NCBI GenBank assembly: GCA_027074805.1
Contig: JALTCK010000023.1
Location: 1-10,217, forward strand
Direction: 5' to 3'
Source: Thermococcus sp.
GTDB taxonomy: Archaea > Methanobacteriota_B > Thermococci > Thermococcales > Thermococcaceae
Length of the DNA: 10,217 nucleotides
Shown: piece after piece, positions 1 through 6,594 of the stretch
How positions within the stretch are numbered: the stretch's first letter is position 1
How the letters are laid out: each line of letters opens with the position of its first letter
The notes under the pieces: generated by a model
Told to the model about the DNA's origin: nothing
What the model saw: only the letters and a program-made list of their open reading frames with translations
The model's database searches: none
Translations under genes and position numbers: made by a program

Positions 1-186
1 GCTTAGAAGTTTGAGCATCTGAAATCTCAGGGGGTTCGAAACAGCCTTGAGAAACCCCAGGATTTCCATATTCACACTGGTATCCAGGTCAATATCAAGG
101 TCAGGAATGCCCTCACGTTCATGGCTTCGAAGAACCGTCATCTTCTGCTTTTCATCCAAGGTTTCGATAAGCTCCCTCAACTTCAT
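1..186 (-). CDS. ArsR-type winged-helix transcriptional regulator, N-terminal part (cut by window edge)
   Basis: This is the first 62 codons of a minus-strand gene that runs off the left edge; I translated it by hand. The start is ATG at 186-184, preceded by a GGTGGTG ribosome-binding site at 191-197. After about 40 charged residues the reading frame gives LKAVSNPLRFQMLKLLS, the hallmark opening of ArsR-like winged-helix domains (consensus resembling LKALSNPTRLRILxLL). It should be a DNA-binding repressor or activator. Metal or other ligand residues, if any, lie beyond the window, so the signal cannot be named. The 54 bases separating it from the JAMM gene upstream contain a TATA-like box, suggesting it can be transcribed on its own. 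The family call rests on a short segment and could instead be a related winged-helix class such as TrmB or MarR. Confidence 0.7.
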   Translation of the reverse strand, partial: MKLRELIETLDEKQKMTVLRSHEREGIPDLDIDLDTSVNMEILGFLKAVSNPLRFQMLKLLS

Positions 187-190
187 GGGA

Positions 191-230
191 CACCACCAAG
201 CTGAACTTAGGGTTTTCAACCTTAAAAGTT
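191..230 (-). promoter_or_regulatory. Putative promoter and RBS for the ArsR-type gene
   Basis: On the minus strand, CTTTTAAG (221-229 region) is a plausible archaeal TATA box with an A-rich element just upstream. Transcription would start about 25 bases on, near 200, giving a leader of roughly 14 bases that carries GGTGGTG (191-197) before the ATG at 186. It lies directly after the JAMM stop codon. Seen by eye only. Confidence 0.4.
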
Positions 231-240
231 TTCACATGAA

Positions 241-612
241 TTACTCAACTACCTCAAACGGTACGGGACTTCCGTCGCTCAGGTAGGCCCTCACGGACTT
301 TTCATCGAAGGGATAAGCTATTATAAAGTGAACCCCCCCAAATTTGGAGAAGAAATTCAGATCTGCCCTCGAAGGCCATGGATTTGGACCTGGGTGTGAG
401 TGAACGCTGCCCTTTATTGAATCATCCATTGGCAACATCCAGGTATTGAAGAATGCCGAGCCCTGTCCAAAATGAGGATCCGGGGCTATCAGAACCTCTT
501 CGAAAACACCTGCCCTTTCCCGTAGAAAACCCGCAAACTCTCTGGGATAAAAATCCCTAGCGAGCTGAAGCAGATAATCCAAGAGCTCCTTCCTGATCTT
601 AATGAGTTCCAT
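241..612 (-). CDS. JAMM/MPN+ (Mov34) zinc metallopeptidase, compact archaeal form
   Basis: A 123-residue protein consisting of a single JAMM domain. The zinc and catalytic signature is complete: Glu25 in the segment PREFAGF, then His71-x-His73, seven residues, Ser81-x-x-Asp84 (segment HSHPGPNPWPSRAD). In the family the two His and the Asp bind Zn2+ and the Glu activates water. Archaeal stand-alone JAMM proteins such as PfJAMM1 of Pyrococcus furiosus and HvJAMM1 of Haloferax cleave isopeptide bonds or linear fusions of ubiquitin-like SAMP proteins, so desampylation is the likely role, probably cytoplasmic. I place the start at ATG 612 because GGTG (619-622) sits six bases upstream; a longer frame opening at TTG 624 would bury that site. 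The ridA stop lies 20 bases upstream, so the two genes are probably co-transcribed. Substrate is inferred only. Confidence 0.88.
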   Translation of the reverse strand: MELIKIRKELLDYLLQLARDFYPREFAGFLRERAGVFEEVLIAPDPHFGQGSAFFNTWMLPMDDSIKGSVHSHPGPNPWPSRADLNFFSKFGGVHFIIAYPFDEKSVRAYLSDGSPVPFEVVE

Positions 613-632
613 TTGAGACACCAAAAATATTT

Positions 633-1013
633 TCAGAGGATGGCTACACCCTCAATCTCAACATCAACACCCTTGGGGAGGTCTGAGACCTCAACGACAG
701 CCCGGGCTGGTTTTGACGCGGAGAAATACTTCTCATAGACTCCGTTGAACCTGGAGTATAACCCTATGTCCTTTATGTACACCGTCACCTTTACCACGTT
801 CTCCGGGCTTCCGCCGGCAGCCTCAACAACGGCAAGAAAGTTTTTTATTGCCATTTCAGCCTGCTTTTCTATTGAACCTTTAATGAGCTCTCCCGTGGAC
901 GGGTCTATTGGTATCTGACCGGAAACGAAGAGTAAGCGCCCCCCTGCCAGTACCCCCTGGCTGTATGGACCTATTGGCCGAGGGGCCTTTTCCGTAAAGA
1001 CAACCTCTTTCAA
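633..1013 (-). CDS. ridA: RidA/YjgF family 2-iminobutanoate/2-iminopropanoate deaminase
   Basis: A 126-residue protein covering the whole RidA (YjgF/YER057c/UK114) fold. Family members form trimers with active sites between subunits and hydrolyse reactive enamine/imine intermediates released by PLP enzymes such as threonine dehydratase. Diagnostic features are Gly15-Pro16-Tyr17-Ser18 near the N-terminus, the SGQIP strand (31-35), the substrate-carboxylate-binding Arg104 in KPARAVVEV, and Glu121 in the final strand VEIEGVAIL. Arg104 and Glu121 correspond to the active-site Arg and Glu of E. coli RidA, so the enzyme should be active. The start is TTG at 1013, strongly supported by GGAGGTGAT at 1017-1025. 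It is the middle gene of a likely minus-strand operon, 64 bases after the DUF2666-like gene and 20 before the JAMM gene. Confidence 0.95.
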   Translation of the reverse strand: MKEVVFTEKAPRPIGPYSQGVLAGGRLLFVSGQIPIDPSTGELIKGSIEKQAEMAIKNFLAVVEAAGGSPENVVKVTVYIKDIGLYSRFNGVYEKYFSASKPARAVVEVSDLPKGVDVEIEGVAIL

Positions 1014-1026
1014 ACTATCACCTCCA

Positions 1027-1084
1027 TATCAGCGAAGCGAAGACTCCCCATCGTCTCCTCGGATGTCATCTGCCTCATCATTTC
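1027..1084 (-). ncRNA. Candidate archaeal C/D box sRNA (weak)
   Basis: On the minus strand there is a perfect C box ATGATGA (1081-1075), a D'-like CCGA (1062-1059), a C'-like CGATGG (1053-1048) and a perfect D box CTGA (1032-1029). The first guide interval is 12 nt, as expected; the second is 15 nt, slightly long, and the D' and C' boxes are degenerate, although both keep the GA core of the kink-turn. The C box overlaps the stop codon of the DUF2666-like gene, and the D box lies just before the ridA ribosome-binding site. The terminal stem is poor. I could not assign an rRNA or tRNA target to either guide. Such sRNAs commonly hug gene ends in Thermococcales, but a chance match is quite possible. 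Confidence 0.3.
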
Positions 1085-1866
1085 TTCTCGAGGTATTTCT
1101 CAAGACTCTTGGCCGGGAAATCCAAAGGAAGACCTATCTTATCCAGACACTTTCTGAGAGCGTAGATTCTAGCATGTTCAACGAATTCAGACGGCACGTA
1201 TTCCTCCGCGGGAAACTCTAAATATGCTTCCACAACCTTTGGGATATCCGCCTTCTTTACCTTCTTGAAACTGGCAAAATACTTCTCGATAGCACTAATG
1301 TTGATGGCCGCATATGCGGGAAGTTTCAGAGTTAAGCTCTCGTTTATAGCCGCCAGCAGTCTCGCAATATCTGCCATCGGAGTTTTTTCATCGATGAGCA
1401 ACCTCCTAACAGCAATCCACCTACCATGCTTGGCAGTGAAGTTCACGTGCTCCTCCTCGAAGGCAGGCTCAACCTTCAGCTCCGTTAGGATTCCCTCTGG
1501 GTATGCAATCTGGAGCTCGGATGAAAGAACCTCCCTCACGAGGAGTGCCTTGGCAACATCCAGGAGGAGCTTCTTCAACTTCTTATCATCCTCGTAGACG
1601 AACTGGCCCAGCTTTCTCGATGTTCCCGGAGATTTGAGGAGCACGATAGCATCACTCAAATCCTTGCCTTCAAACTCTCCCGCCAGCTTCACTATTCCTT
1701 CAACGTCCATCACCTCGCCGAGGTAAGCGGGAACTCTACTGCTCACCGTGTTGGAGAGCCTCGCGAGAAAATGGGCTATCTTCTTATCCTCCATCTCCGT
1801 CAGCTTTTCACCGACCTTCCAATCTCCATGAACGGCCGTGAACATTATGTGATCTTCCACCTTCAT
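1078..1866 (-). CDS. DUF2666-like protein with two tandem homologous halves
   Basis: A 262-residue soluble, Lys/Glu-rich protein that I believe belongs to the archaeal DUF2666 family; its function is unknown. It is an internal duplication. Residues 4-57 and 138-193 repeat the same pattern: FTAVHGDW (9-16) against FTAKHGRW (143-150), followed by a helix and then VPAY (45-48) against LPAY (182-185). The C-terminal part of each half (about 88-123 and 223-251) also looks alike, ending in a short proline segment. There is no signal peptide, membrane segment or obvious catalytic motif; the conserved His and Trp of FTAxHGxW are the best functional candidates. The start is ATG 1866, with GGTGAG at 1872-1877. 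It is the first gene of the probable DUF2666-ridA-JAMM operon and is divergent from lonB. Confidence 0.75.
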   Translation of the reverse strand: MKVEDHIMFTAVHGDWKVGEKLTEMEDKKIAHFLARLSNTVSSRVPAYLGEVMDVEGIVKLAGEFEGKDLSDAIVLLKSPGTSRKLGQFVYEDDKKLKKLLLDVAKALLVREVLSSELQIAYPEGILTELKVEPAFEEEHVNFTAKHGRWIAVRRLLIDEKTPMADIARLLAAINESLTLKLPAYAAINISAIEKYFASFKKVKKADIPKVVEAYLEFPAEEYVPSEFVEHARIYALRKCLDKIGLPLDFPAKSLEKYLEKK

Positions 1867-1895
1867 TCTGTCTCACCAAGAGTTATGGGATTCAA

Positions 1896-1917
1896 AACCT
1901 ATTTAGCTTTTTCCCGT
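1896..1917 (-). promoter_or_regulatory. Putative promoter of the DUF2666-ridA-JAMM operon
   Basis: On the minus strand, CTAAATAG (1906-1899) resembles an archaeal TATA box and is preceded by the purine-rich GGGAAAAAG, a fair BRE. Transcription would begin near 1878, a little upstream of the GGTGAG ribosome-binding site of the DUF2666-like gene. It is back-to-back with the lonB promoter, so a regulator binding here could affect both directions. Confidence 0.45.
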
Positions 1918-1920
1918 CCT

Positions 1921-1975
1921 CAAAAAAGTTATAAATCGGGGGCCCTACCCAAGTGTAGAGGGTATAGAGGTAATC
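1921..1975 (+). promoter_or_regulatory. lonB promoter (BRE/TATA) and ribosome-binding site
   Basis: An A6G tract (1922-1928) followed by TTATAAAT (1929-1936) makes a good archaeal BRE/TATA pair. Transcription should start near 1957-1960, leaving a leader of about 20 bases with the RBS GAGGTAATC (1967-1975 region) before the ATG at 1979. No recognisable heat-shock regulator (Phr) site was seen by eye. Confidence 0.55.
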
Positions 1976-1978
1976 AAC

Positions 1979-3880
1979 ATGGGAGAGGAAGGTGAGATTA
2001 AGGGTCCAAACGCCCTCGAGTACGAGGAGAGGCTGGATCTGGGCGTCGAATTCAAAACCACTGAGGAAATTCAGGTTCCTGAGAAGCTCATAGACCAAGT
2101 AATCGGTCAGGAGCATGCAGTTGAAATAATAAGAACTGCCGCAAATCAGAAGAGGCACGTACTTCTAATCGGAGAACCCGGAACCGGGAAATCTATGCTA
2201 GGACAGGCTATGGCAGAGCTCCTCCCAACGGAGAACCTAGAGGACATACTTGTCTTTCCCAACCCTGAAGACGAAAACATGCCCAAGATCAAGACCGTTC
2301 CAGCCTGCCAGGGGAGAAGAATAGTCGAGAGATACCGGGAAAAGGCCAAGAGCCAAGAGAGCATAAAATCCTACATCCTCCTTCTAGTGATCTTTACAGT
2401 GATGATGGCCCTTTTCCTACAGTTCAGCGCAACCACCCTCCTAATGGGACTTTTCGTGATAATACTCACCATAATGGCCCTCTCCAACATGCGCCTCAAG
2501 ACCGGTGCCCTCGTTCCGAAACTCCTCATAGACAACTGCGGAAGAACTAAGGCGCCATTTGTAGATGCGACCGGGGCTCATGCTGGAGCACTCCTCGGTG
2601 ACGTCCGCCACGACCCCTTCCAGAGTGGAGGACTTGGAACGCCAGCCCACGAGCGCGTTGAACCCGGAATGATACACCGCTCACACAGAGGCGTTCTCTT
2701 CATTGACGAGATAGCAACGCTGAGTCTCAAGATGCAACAGAGCCTGTTGACCGCCATGCAAGAGAAGAAGTTCCCAATAACAGGCCAGAGCGAGATGTCG
2801 AGCGGTGCGATGGTAAGAACCGAGCCTGTGCCGTGCGATTTCATCCTGGTGGCAGCTGGAAATCTCGACACCGTGGACAAAATGCACCCAGCTTTGCGCT
2901 CCCGTATAAGGGGCTATGGTTATGAGGTTTACATGCGCACAACTATGCCAGACACTATTGAAAACAGAAGAAAGCTCGTTCAGTTTGTTGCCCAGGAGGT
3001 AAAGCGCGACGGCAAGATACCTCACTTCACTAAGGATGCCGTTGAAGAAATAGTCAGGGAAGCTCAAAGAAGAGGCGGTAGGAAAGGACACCTGACACTC
3101 CGCCTCAGGGATCTGGGAGGTATCGTCAGAGCGGCAGGTGACGTGGCCGTCAAGAAGGGCAAGAAGTACGTGGAAAGGGAGGACGTCCTCGAGGCAATGC
3201 GCATGGCAAAGCCACTCGAGAAGCAGCTCGCTGACTGGTACATCGAGAGAAAGAAGGAGTACCAGGTTATAAAGAGCGAGGGGAGTGAGATAGGAAGGGT
3301 AAACGGCCTGGCAGTTATAGGAGAGCAGAGTGGTATCGTCCTGCCCATAGAAGCCGTTGTTGCCCCAGCAGCCAGCAAAGAAGAAGGTAAGATCATTGTC
3401 ACTGGAAAGCTCGGAGAGATAGCCAAGGAAGCAGTCCAAAATGTCTCGGCCATCATCAAGCGGTATAAGGGTGAGGACATCAGCAGATACGATATCCACG
3501 TCCAGTTCCTCCAGACCTACGAGGGCGTTGAGGGAGACTCCGCAAGCATAAGCGTCGCAACAGCAGTCATCTCAGCCCTCGAAGAGATTCCCATTAAGCA
3601 AGACGTCGCCATGACCGGATCGCTCAGCGTCCGTGGTGAGGTGTTGCCAATAGGAGGGGCCACACCGAAGATCGAAGCCGCCATAGAGGCTGGCATAAAG
3701 ACCGTCATAATACCCAAGAGCAATGAGAAGGACGTCTTCTTGAGCCCGGACAAGGCCGAGAGAATAAGGATTGTGCCGGTTGAGACCATCGATCAGGTCC
3801 TCGAAGTTGCTCTCGAAGAGGGGGAGAGAAAGGACGCACTAATATCGCGTATAAGGGATGCCCTCCCCCTCTCACAGTGA
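1979..3880 (+). CDS. lonB: LonB, archaeal membrane-anchored ATP-dependent Lon protease
   Basis: A 633-residue AAA+ serine protease that degrades misfolded and regulatory proteins at the inner face of the cell membrane, as a hexamer. Domain order: short N-terminus; AAA+ core with Walker A GEPGTGKS (65-72); a membrane insertion of two hydrophobic helices (about 131-150 and 152-169), the archaeal LonB hallmark; Walker B GVLFIDE (238-244); sensor region around AAGN (292-295) and the arginine-rich segment RSRIRG (307-312); then the Lon protease domain from about 430. The catalytic dyad is Ser521 (in EGDSAS) and Lys564 (in GGATPK), 43 residues apart as in Archaeoglobus LonB. No bacterial-type N-terminal LAN domain is present. 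Many Thermococcales lon genes carry an intein; this one does not. It stands alone on the plus strand with its own promoter. The ATG at 1979 is supported by GAGGTAATC. Confidence 0.97.
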   Translation: MGEEGEIKGPNALEYEERLDLGVEFKTTEEIQVPEKLIDQVIGQEHAVEIIRTAANQKRHVLLIGEPGTGKSMLGQAMAELLPTENLEDILVFPNPEDENMPKIKTVPACQGRRIVERYREKAKSQESIKSYILLLVIFTVMMALFLQFSATTLLMGLFVIILTIMALSNMRLKTGALVPKLLIDNCGRTKAPFVDATGAHAGALLGDVRHDPFQSGGLGTPAHERVEPGMIHRSHRGVLFIDEIATLSLKMQQSLLTAMQEKKFPITGQSEMSSGAMVRTEPVPCDFILVAAGNLDTVDKMHPALRSRIRGYGYEVYMRTTMPDTIENRRKLVQFVAQEVKRDGKIPHFTKDAVEEIVREAQRRGGRKGHLTLRLRDLGGIVRAAGDVAVKKGKKYVEREDVLEAMRMAKPLEKQLADWYIERKKEYQVIKSEGSEIGRVNGLAVIGEQSGIVLPIEAVVAPAASKEEGKIIVTGKLGEIAKEAVQNVSAIIKRYKGEDISRYDIHVQFLQTYEGVEGDSASISVATAVISALEEIPIKQDVAMTGSLSVRGEVLPIGGATPKIEAAIEAGIKTVIIPKSNEKDVFLSPDKAERIRIVPVETIDQVLEVALEEGERKDALISRIRDALPLSQ

Positions 3881-3910
3881 ACTCTTCTCATTTCACATTC
3901 ATGCCCAGCA

Positions 3911-3952
3911 ATTCTTAAAAAACGTCCCATCTACGTTACCCACGGAGGTGAG
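3911..3952 (+). promoter_or_regulatory. Putative sufCB promoter and RBS
   Basis: The 75-base gap after lonB contains TTCTTAAAAAA (3912-3922), a plausible TATA box, which would place the transcription start near 3941-3944. The perfect ribosome-binding site GGAGGTGAG (3944-3952) lies three bases before the ATG, so the leader must be very short. No strong T-tract terminator for lonB is visible, and readthrough from lonB is possible. Confidence 0.4.
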
Positions 3953-3955
3953 TTA

Positions 3956-4696
3956 ATGCTCAAAGTTGAGAACCTTCACGTGAGTGTTGAGGACCGGGAG
4001 ATACTGAAGGGCGTCGACCTGAGCATTGGCGCCGGTGAATTTCACGTCATAATGGGACCCAACGGCAGTGGCAAATCCACTCTTGCCCTCACCATAGCAG
4101 GGCACCCGAAGTACACGATCACCGAAGGGAGAATACTGTTCGGGGGAGAGGAAATAACACATCTTGCCCCAGACGAAAGGGCGAAACGCGGGGTACTGCT
4201 GGCCTTTCAAGTCCCCCCCGATGTTGAAGGTGTTAAGATCATCGACTTCCTCCAGCAAGTTCTCATTGAGCTCAAGGGAATGGGGCCAGTGGAAGCATAC
4301 GACCTAATCGTTAAAAAGGCCGAGGATCTCTGGTTCAAGGAAGAAGACTTACATCGCTACGTCAACGTGGGATTCTCCGGTGGGGAAAGGAAGAGGCTTG
4401 AACTCCTTCAGGCAATTCTCGTAGAACCGAAGCTCCTTATACTCGACGAGCCCGACAGTGGGGTTGATGTCGATTCTCTAAGTATAATCAGCAGAAAGAT
4501 TGAAGAACTCAACAAAAGGGGAACGGCTATACTCCTTATAACCCATTACGGCAGGATACTCGAGCACCTCGACAAGGATAGTCTCAGGGTTCACGTGATG
4601 AAGGACGGGAGGATTATCAAGACCGGAAGCGGGAATCTCGTTGAAAGAATCGAACGGGAAGGATTCAGTGATATATTTGAGGAGGTGGGAGCATGA
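3956..4696 (+). CDS. sufC: SufC/SmsC, Fe-S cluster assembly ATPase
   Basis: A 246-residue soluble ABC-type ATPase that drives conformational change in the SufB scaffold during Fe-S cluster assembly; it is not a transporter component. Motifs: Walker A GPNGSGKS (34-41), Q-loop Gln85 within the SufC-typical AFQVPPDVEGV, signature FSGGERKR (140-147), Walker B LLILDEPDSGVDVD (160-173) and switch His197. The FSGGExKR signature and the DEPDSGxD segment separate SufC from ordinary transporter ATPases. Length matches the family (about 245-260). The ATG start has the RBS GGAGGTGAG. The stop codon overlaps the sufB start (ATGA), so the two proteins are translationally coupled, consistent with a SufB2C2-like complex. 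Confidence 0.96.
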   Translation: MLKVENLHVSVEDREILKGVDLSIGAGEFHVIMGPNGSGKSTLALTIAGHPKYTITEGRILFGGEEITHLAPDERAKRGVLLAFQVPPDVEGVKIIDFLQQVLIELKGMGPVEAYDLIVKKAEDLWFKEEDLHRYVNVGFSGGERKRLELLQAILVEPKLLILDEPDSGVDVDSLSIISRKIEELNKRGTAILLITHYGRILEHLDKDSLRVHVMKDGRIIKTGSGNLVERIEREGFSDIFEEVGA

Positions 4697-6033
4697 CCGA
4701 AACGATAACCATTAGCGACGCGAAAGCTATAATTAAGAACCAGATTGAAGAGCTCGCAAAGAGAAACAAGGAACCCAACTGGATGACGAGGATAAGATAC
4801 AAGGCCCTTGAGGCCTTCGAAAAGGCTCCGCACAATGACCCAATAATAAGTGAGGAGGAACTCCTCCACTTCATAGCAAAACCAGAGATAGAAGGTCTGC
4901 CCGAAAACATCGAGAGCCTCGACGATCTGCCGCCTGAGATGAAAGCTCTTCTCGACAGACTGGGAATTTCAGAAGTGGAACAGAAGTACATAGCGGGTCT
5001 AGCCGTCCAAACAGACACCGGAGTCATCTACAATGAATTCCTTAAGGAATGGGCCAAAAAGGGCCTTATTGTCCTCCCCACAGAGGAGGCAGTAATAAGG
5101 TACCCCGACCTTGTTAAGGAACACTTTCTCAGGCTCTTTCACGTTGATGAAAGCAAGCTTACAGCCTACCACACTGCCGTCTGGAACGGTGGAATCTTTC
5201 TCTACGTCAAAGAGGGATTAAAAGTTCCCTTTCCGCTCCATCTGTTCTTCCTCATCCAGGAAAGCGCTCTGGCCCAGGCGCCCCACATAATCATCATCGC
5301 AGAGAAAAACAGCGAGTTTCACCTCATCGAAGGCTGTACTGCACCCATACTCGTCAAGCACTCACTCCATCTAGACATGACAGAGGCGTACTTTAGCGAA
5401 GGCTCTAAGGGACAACTCACCGTCCTTCAGAACTGGCCGGAGTACGTTCACACCAGACCCATGACGAGGGCAAAAATCGGCAATGGTGCCCGATTCATCA
5501 ACACTACCGTTGGCCTTGGAACCGGCAAGAGCAACGTTGCCAATCCAAAGTATTGGGTGGAGGAGGACGGATATGTCGAATTGAACGGTATTTTACTCGG
5601 CCAGAAAGACTGGTTCGTTGACCTCGGGGGCGAAATGTACCTGCAGGGAAAAGGCGCAGCTGGAATAAACGCAAGCAAGGCCGTCATTATGGACAACAGC
5701 ACCGTTATAACCCGTGGAATTATAAAGGCAAAAGCTCCAAAAACGAAGGGGCACATAAGCTGTGATGCATTGCTCCTCAGCGACAAGGCAACGATGGAAA
5801 CCTACCCCGGACTCGTCAGCAGGGTTGACGATGCAGAGCTGAGTCACGAAGCAGCTATTGGCAAGATACGTGAGGAGGAACTCTTCTACCTTATGAGCCG
5901 TGGTCTGGACGAAGAGAAGGCGACACAACTGATCGTCAAGGGGTTCCTAGAGCCGATGTTGAAGGACATCCCCATGGAGTTCCTCGTTGAGATAAGGAAG
6001 ATAATCGAGCTGGCCGTAAGCGGGGGCATGTGA
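4693..6033 (+). CDS. sufB: SufB/SmsB, Fe-S cluster assembly scaffold
   Basis: A 446-residue SufB/SufD-family protein with an N-terminal helical region (1 to about 125), a long beta-helix core and a C-terminal helical SufC-binding region (about 390-446, with the typical FYLMSRGLDEEKA stretch). It keeps the SufB-specific functional residues: Cys215 in IEGCTAP, matching the persulfide-receiving Cys254 of E. coli SufB, and Cys357 in ISCDALL with the downstream His385-Glu386, matching Cys405 and His433/Glu434. This marks it as SufB rather than SufD. No SufD, SufS, SufE or SufU lies alongside, the pattern described as the SMS minimal system of archaea, where SmsB is thought to work as a homodimer with SmsC. 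The start ATG 4693 overlaps the sufC stop and has RBS GGAGGTG (4681-4687). Confidence 0.93.
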   Translation: MTETITISDAKAIIKNQIEELAKRNKEPNWMTRIRYKALEAFEKAPHNDPIISEEELLHFIAKPEIEGLPENIESLDDLPPEMKALLDRLGISEVEQKYIAGLAVQTDTGVIYNEFLKEWAKKGLIVLPTEEAVIRYPDLVKEHFLRLFHVDESKLTAYHTAVWNGGIFLYVKEGLKVPFPLHLFFLIQESALAQAPHIIIIAEKNSEFHLIEGCTAPILVKHSLHLDMTEAYFSEGSKGQLTVLQNWPEYVHTRPMTRAKIGNGARFINTTVGLGTGKSNVANPKYWVEEDGYVELNGILLGQKDWFVDLGGEMYLQGKGAAGINASKAVIMDNSTVITRGIIKAKAPKTKGHISCDALLLSDKATMETYPGLVSRVDDAELSHEAAIGKIREEELFYLMSRGLDEEKATQLIVKGFLEPMLKDIPMEFLVEIRKIIELAVSGGM

Positions 6034-6044
6034 TCCTAGCCCCT

Positions 6045-6494
6045 TCAATTTTTGCACAGCTTTTCGACAAGCTCAAGAACCTCTGGAATCGCTTTCTCAA
6101 CCTCCTCGCTCAGTTCCATGCCCAGCCCTACGTTTTTCGCAACGATGCCGATGAAATGGACCTCAGCTTTAGCAAGGCGCTCGTCCATGGACATTAGAAG
6201 CCTAAGTCCATCAATCGCCCCCATAAAGTGAGCACTTCTTATCTCCGCCTTCAACCTCTCGAAAACCTCATCCTTCTCAAGATGAACCACCTCACCCGGC
6301 TTCAAACTATCGCTCAGTATCGCGTCGATTATTATGAGGCGTTCTTCACCGGTGTAATGGCTCGAAAGCATGAAGATGTCGGTGCCAACTTCGAGTACGT
6401 TGTAACCCTTCTCGGCCAGAATTCTTCCAACCTTGATTCCCGCCCCGTCGTCCATCATAAGTTCGTTGCCTAGAGCAAGGATAAGAACTCTCAT
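6045..6494 (-). CDS. hycI: Hydrogenase maturation protease, HycI-like (peptidase family A31)
   Basis: A 149-residue nickel-checking endopeptidase that trims the C-terminus of a [NiFe]-hydrogenase large subunit after metal insertion. The N-terminus MRVLILALGNELMMDDGAG is the family signature and resembles HycI more than HybD (Asp16 where HybD has Glu16). Probable metal ligands are Asp16, Asp57 (IIIDAIL) and His89 (SAHFMG). The HycI type suggests maturation of a group 4 membrane-bound hydrogenase, of which Thermococcales have several, but none is in this window. The open frame extends to 6626, but the signature must sit at the N-terminus, so I start at ATG 6494. There is only a poor RBS, and a TATA box about 31 bases upstream implies a very short leader. 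Convergent with sufB, 11 bases apart. Confidence 0.92.
   Translation of the reverse strand: MRVLILALGNELMMDDGAGIKVGRILAEKGYNVLEVGTDIFMLSSHYTGEERLIIIDAILSDSLKPGEVVHLEKDEVFERLKAEIRSAHFMGAIDGLRLLMSMDERLAKAEVHFIGIVAKNVGLGMELSEEVEKAIPEVLELVEKLCKN
6048..6053 (+). terminator. Possible T-tract terminator after sufB
   Basis: A run of five T residues (within CAATTTTTGC) begins about 16 bases after the sufB stop, within the 3' end of the convergent protease gene. Archaeal RNA polymerase terminates at short T tracts without a hairpin, so this may end the sufCB transcript. Weak evidence. Confidence 0.28.
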
Positions 6495-6524
6495 TCCCAA
6501 CCCCAATCTAACGTCAGAACCATG

Positions 6525-6532
6525 GTTTAAAC
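6525..6532 (-). promoter_or_regulatory. Putative TATA box for the hydrogenase maturation protease gene
   Basis: The palindromic GTTTAAAC (6525-6532) reads as a TATA-like element on the minus strand, with AAAGG upstream as BRE. The expected start site near 6502-6505 lies only about 8-11 bases before the ATG at 6494, which fits the lack of a clear ribosome-binding site and supports the trimmed start. Confidence 0.4.
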
Positions 6533-6561
6533 CCTTTGGGTTCTTCGATAGTAGAACCAAT

Positions 6562-6573
6562 ATCCTTTTTAAA
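6562..6573 (+). promoter_or_regulatory. Putative promoter of the propeller-ABC operon
   Basis: TTTTTAAA (6566-6573) makes a plausible plus-strand TATA box. Transcription would begin near 6592-6597, essentially at the first GTG/TTG codons of the propeller gene, so the message may be leaderless or nearly so. It lies about 35 bases from the oppositely oriented TATA box of the protease gene. Confidence 0.42.
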
Positions 6574-6594
6574 GGAAGCATATGAAGAAGCACG

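Noticed and set aside
47..286. 79-codon plus-strand frame at the left edge
   Set aside because: It is antisense to the ArsR-type gene and the end of the JAMM gene, and its low-complexity Ser/Arg composition is typical of a shadow frame.
1943..1961. Short imperfect hairpin (CCCTAC ... GTAGAGGG) in front of lonB
   Set aside because: The stem is interrupted and spans the predicted transcription start, so it is unlikely to act as a leader structure.
2681..3499. A 272-codon open frame on the minus strand inside lonB
   Set aside because: It lies fully antisense to the conserved LonB AAA+ and protease domains, has no convincing RBS and no recognisable protein features. Such frames arise from the codon bias of the sense gene.
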